From Marinibacterium anthonyi (GTDB lineage: Bacteria; Pseudomonadota; Alphaproteobacteria; Rhodobacterales; Rhodobacteraceae), in contig CP031585.1 of assembly GCA_003217735.2 (NCBI GenBank), forward strand, positions 3,893,501 to 3,957,500: a stretch of DNA of 64,000 nt, in the 5' to 3' direction. The stretch's first letter is position 1, and every line of letters begins with the position of its first letter. A program made the translations under genes and the position numbers. Below the pieces are notes generated by a model. That model searched no databases, was not told the origin of the DNA, and worked only from the letters and a program-made list of their open reading frames with translations. Shown here piece after piece: positions 61,275 to 64,000 of the stretch.

Positions 61275-61733
61275 GTGAAGCTCGACCTCGACAGGCTGGG
61301 GGCCGAGGCCCATCGGGACGCCGGAGAGCTGGGCGCGTATGAACGCGTCACGCTTGGCGATCCGGGTGGGCTGACTCAATACGGTGTCGCGGTCGAGACC
61401 CTGATGCCCGGGGCACGATCGTCGAACCGGCACTGGCATGCGCAGGAGGACGAATTCCTCTGGATGCTGGAGGGCACGGCCGTCGTCGTCGAAGAGCCCG
61501 GGGAATACGAGGTCGGTCCGGGGGATGCCGTCTGCTGGCCCAAGGGGGATCCCAACGGGCACATGCTGATCAACCGGTCCGACGCGCCCTGCCGGTTCCT
61601 GATCGTGGGCTGGCGTGCGGAAAACGACACCTGCACCTACCCCGACCTGAAGCGCACGCTGTACAACGACGGCCCGCGCTGGCGGCTGGTCGATGACGCG
61701 ACCGGCACGATCATCAAGCAGGGGACCCGCTGA
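61275..61733 (+). CDS. Cupin domain protein, copy 1
   Basis: 152 residues from the GTG at 61275. Cupin motif 1 is complete (RHWHAQEDEFLWMLEG, with the HxH...E metal ligands) and motif 2 has GDAVCWPKGDPNGHMLIN. Metal binding is expected, the ligand unknown. The second copy at 61746 shows the same motifs, so the pair arose by duplication. Some cupins in Roseobacters degrade DMSP, but no residue here proves that. Confidence 0.82.
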   Translation: MKLDLDRLGAEAHRDAGELGAYERVTLGDPGGLTQYGVAVETLMPGARSSNRHWHAQEDEFLWMLEGTAVVVEEPGEYEVGPGDAVCWPKGDPNGHMLINRSDAPCRFLIVGWRAENDTCTYPDLKRTLYNDGPRWRLVDDATGTIIKQGTR

Positions 61734-61745
61734 GGAGACCGCGAC

Positions 61746-62216
61746 ATGCCCAAGATCGACCTATCGACACTCGAGCTGCGCACCGGCTCGATCTATCCCG
61801 AACCCTATGCCACCGAGATGGCGGGCCGATCCTCGCTGCGGATCGGGGCCGCGGGCGGGCTGACGCAGTTCGGGGTGAACCTGGTGTTCCTGGAACCGGG
61901 GGCCGTGTCGTCGCTGCGCCACTGGCACCGGGCCGAGGACGAATTCGTGATGGTGACCGAAGGCACGCTGATGCTGCACCAGGACGATGGCGAAACCCAG
62001 ATGACCCCCGGCGATTGCGCGACCTTCCCGGCCGGCGATCCCGACGGGCACCGGTTCATCAACCGCACCGACGCGCGCGCGGCCTTCCTGGTCGTGGGGT
62101 CGAAGGCGCCGGTGGAACTGGCCACCTATAGCGACGTCGACATGTTGATCGAGATCAAGGAGGGCCAGACTCGCATGACCTACAAGGATGGTTCTGACTG
62201 GGTGGGCCCACGGTGA
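61746..62216 (+). CDS. Cupin domain protein, copy 2
   Basis: 156 residues. Motif 1 is LRHWHRAEDEFVMVTEG and motif 2 is GDCATFPAGDPDGHRFIN, both complete for metal binding. It starts 12 bp after copy 1 and its stop overlaps a possible GTG of the next frame. As a second copy in the same transcript it may form a heterodimer with copy 1; that is inference. Confidence 0.82.
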   Translation: MPKIDLSTLELRTGSIYPEPYATEMAGRSSLRIGAAGGLTQFGVNLVFLEPGAVSSLRHWHRAEDEFVMVTEGTLMLHQDDGETQMTPGDCATFPAGDPDGHRFINRTDARAAFLVVGSKAPVELATYSDVDMLIEIKEGQTRMTYKDGSDWVGPR

Positions 62217-62338
62217 CCGCCCCTGTCCACGGACCCTCGTGCGGCCCGACCCTGCTTTCCTTGGGAAGCGGTCGGTTCGGCATGTCCGAAGCCGTCTTCT
62301 CCTGCGGGGAAGATCGCTTTGGGAGGAGGGCCGCGGGC

Positions 62339-62848
62339 ATGACCCCGGACGAGTTCACGATCATCGAGCGCAACCTGACCCGTGCGCTGGTTTCAGGCGA
62401 TTACGACCTGTACCGGTCGCTGGTGCATCTGCCGATCACGATCGTGCCGCGCGGCGGCGAGGTGCACGAGATACGCACCGATGCCGAGTTGCGCGAGGAT
62501 TTCGACCTGTATGTCCGGGCCCTGGCGGCACAGCGGGTAAGCGACATCTATCGCCGCGTGCTGGGCATGTCCCAGATGGAAGAAGACTGGGTCGAGGTGA
62601 CGGTGGAAACCCACCTTCTGGGCCTGTCCGGCCGCCTGGTCGATCCCTTTCACACCCAGTTCGTGCTGCGCCCCTACGACGGGATCTGGCGGATCGTGCT
62701 GATCCGCAGCTCGTTCGGGCATCTCAGATGGGCGCGCGGCCTGGCCCGGATCACCGACCAGGGCCGTTTCGAAGACTTTCACGAAGGGGACCGGTCGCTG
62801 ACCGGCCGCCCTTTGACCCCCAATGAAGACGGAGACAGGAATGACTGA
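62339..62848 (+). CDS. NTF2-like (SnoaL-type) hypothetical protein
   Basis: 169 residues from the ATG at 62339 (GGAGG about eleven bases upstream). The order TPDEFTIIERNLTRALVSGDYDLYRSLVHLP and YDGIWRIVLIRSS is typical of the NTF2/SnoaL fold. Family membership is a judgement from pattern; no active-site residue is claimed. A GTG at 62213 or an ATG at 62282 are alternative starts but would add an unrelated head. The stop overlaps the next ATG, so it is co-translated with the multifunctional enzyme. Confidence 0.6.
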   Translation: MTPDEFTIIERNLTRALVSGDYDLYRSLVHLPITIVPRGGEVHEIRTDAELREDFDLYVRALAAQRVSDIYRRVLGMSQMEEDWVEVTVETHLLGLSGRLVDPFHTQFVLRPYDGIWRIVLIRSSFGHLRWARGLARITDQGRFEDFHEGDRSLTGRPLTPNEDGDRND

Positions 62849-64000
62849 TTTCACCATGGCCAAGGGCGACGATGGCGTCGCCGTGATCACCTGGGACGTG
62901 CCCGAGAAGTCGATGAACGTGATGTCGATGCACGGGCTGCGGGAGCTGAGCGACCTGGTCGACGACGCCCTGGCCGACGAGGCGGTCAAGGGCATCGTCA
63001 TCACGTCGGGCAAGGACGGATCCTTTGCCGGCGGGATGGACCTGAACATCCTGGCGCGGATGAAGGAAGACGCCGGGGACGAGCCCGCCAGGGGCCTGTT
63101 CGACGGCATCATGCAGATGCATGCCCTGCTGCGCAAGATCGAGCTGGCGGGGATGGATTTCAAGACCAAGAAGGGCGGCAAACCGGTGGCCGCCGCCCTG
63201 CCCGGCACCGCCGCCGGCATCGGGCTGGAACTGCCGCTGGCCACGCACCGGATCTTCGTGGCCGACAACCCCAAGGCGCGCCTTGGCCTGCCCGAGATCC
63301 TGGTCGGCATCTTCCCCGGCGCGGGCGGCACCACGCGGCTGGTGCGCAAGCTGGGCGCGATGGGGGCGTCGCAATTCCTGCTGGAAGGCAAGATGGTCGA
63401 CCCGAAGAAGGCGAAATCCGCCGGGCTGATCGACGAGGTGGTGACCGATCCGCTGGCCGCCGCGAAGGACTGGGTGCTGAACGCCAAGCCCGCCGACCTG
63501 GTCAAACCCTGGGACGCCAAGGGCTACAAGATGCCCGGCGGCGCGCCCTATCACCCCTCGGGTTTCATGACCTTCGTTGGCGCCAACGCCATGGTGCATG
63601 GCAAGACCCAGGGCGCGTTTCCCGCGCCCAAGGCGCTGCTGTCGGCGGTCTACGAAGGCGCGCTGGTCGATTTCGACACCGCGCTGAAGATCGAAGCGCG
63701 CTGGTTCACCAACGTGCTGATGAACCCGTCGTCGGGCGCGATGATCCGGTCGCTGTTCCTGAACAAGGAGGCGCTGGAAAAAGGCGCCGTGCGGCCCGCC
63801 GGCGTGCCGGACCAGAGCGTGAAGAAACTGGGCGTGCTGGGCGCCGGCATGATGGGCGCGGGCATCGCGCTGGTCTCGGCCCAGGCGGGGATCGAGGTCG
63901 TGCTGATCGACCGCGACCAGGCGGCCGCCGACAAGGGCAAGGCCTATGCCGAAACCTACGCCGACAAGGGCATCAAGCGGGGCAAGTCCACGCCCGAGAA
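62841..64000 (+). CDS. Multifunctional enoyl-CoA hydratase / 3-hydroxyacyl-CoA dehydrogenase (FadJ-like), 5' part
   Basis: 386 codons are in the window; the gene continues beyond it. The N-terminal hydratase domain has the oxyanion-hole and catalytic glutamates in ALPGTAAGIGLELPLATHRI and LGLPEILVGIFPGAGGTTR. The start of the dehydrogenase domain is at about residue 330 with GVLGAGMMGAGIALVSAQAG, an NAD-binding Rossmann loop. It hydrates and oxidises enoyl-CoA in beta-oxidation. The ATG overlaps the previous stop, and the upstream genes supply the other steps of the pathway. Confidence 0.93.
   Translation, partial: MTDFTMAKGDDGVAVITWDVPEKSMNVMSMHGLRELSDLVDDALADEAVKGIVITSGKDGSFAGGMDLNILARMKEDAGDEPARGLFDGIMQMHALLRKIELAGMDFKTKKGGKPVAAALPGTAAGIGLELPLATHRIFVADNPKARLGLPEILVGIFPGAGGTTRLVRKLGAMGASQFLLEGKMVDPKKAKSAGLIDEVVTDPLAAAKDWVLNAKPADLVKPWDAKGYKMPGGAPYHPSGFMTFVGANAMVHGKTQGAFPAPKALLSAVYEGALVDFDTALKIEARWFTNVLMNPSSGAMIRSLFLNKEALEKGAVRPAGVPDQSVKKLGVLGAGMMGAGIALVSAQAGIEVVLIDRDQAAADKGKAYAETYADKGIKRGKSTPE

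Overview
This window is high-GC, densely packed alphaproteobacterial DNA, most likely from a Rhodobacteraceae (Roseobacter-group) bacterium. The pointers are an alphaproteobacterial SOS box (GAAC-N7-GAAC) in front of mmcB, the rpoD-dnaG neighbourhood, the riboflavin/nusB/nrdR block, a DmdC-like acyl-CoA dehydrogenase operon, and short intergenic repeats ending in GGTATTT(N)AAGAAGAAG, which as far as I recall are frequent in Rhodobacterales. No rRNA, tRNA, CRISPR array, transposase or complete prophage is recognisable.

Layout. 1-1.8 kb: end of a DoxX-like gene, SOS-regulated mmcB, a small P-loop kinase-like protein and a membrane protein. 2-5.6 kb (minus): ribE, an unknown gene, a ribB-type RibBX, ribH and nusB. 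5.8-10.4 kb (plus): capsule genes kpsS, wza/kpsD-like and kpsC, without the inner-membrane ABC transporter. 10.5-14.4 kb: accessory stretch (AT-richer small gene, yaeQ, an MFS transporter, a secreted unknown). 14.7-16.3 kb (minus): ribD and nrdR, so the rib genes are split by about 9 kb. 16.5-18.9 kb: yjbQ, three tandem secreted paralogues of unknown function and a DUF4166 gene. 18.9-24.9 kb (minus): rpoD, dnaG, a secreted protein and gdhA.

25.6-28 kb: an orphan TadG-like/TadE-like pair. 28-34.9 kb: a TetR regulator, a lipoprotein, and a MoxR/DUF58/BatA-BatB-BatC-BatD-type operon. 35-36.7 kb: pdxY-like kinase and a Crp/Fnr regulator. 37.2-43.9 kb (plus): a three-gene set of transglutaminase-DUF2126, circularly permuted ATP-grasp/alpha-E and a second transglutaminase, a predicted but poorly characterised peptide-ligase system. 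44-49.3 kb (minus): cyclase, SRAP/YedK, glycolipid-binding family protein, cytochrome P450 and 5'-nucleotidase. 49.4-54.5 kb: TetR with a divergent small membrane protein and a good palindromic operator, DUF952, pyrD, arsC-like, MATE exporter, two PaaI-type thioesterases. 54.6-64 kb (plus): two paralogous MerR regulators followed by a fatty-acyl-CoA degradation operon (two acyl-CoA dehydrogenases, GST, thiolase, two cupins, an NTF2-like protein and a FadJ-like multifunctional enzyme cut by the window end).

Non-coding signals stand out: a duplicated promoter-operator module built on TGTCCCAC-NC-GTGGGACA (11.9 and 14.7 kb), ten ACGT tetramers in 236 bp before the second MerR gene, a run of four hairpins before the transglutaminase operon, several 11-17 bp tandem repeats at gene ends, and a family of terminator-like intergenic repeats.
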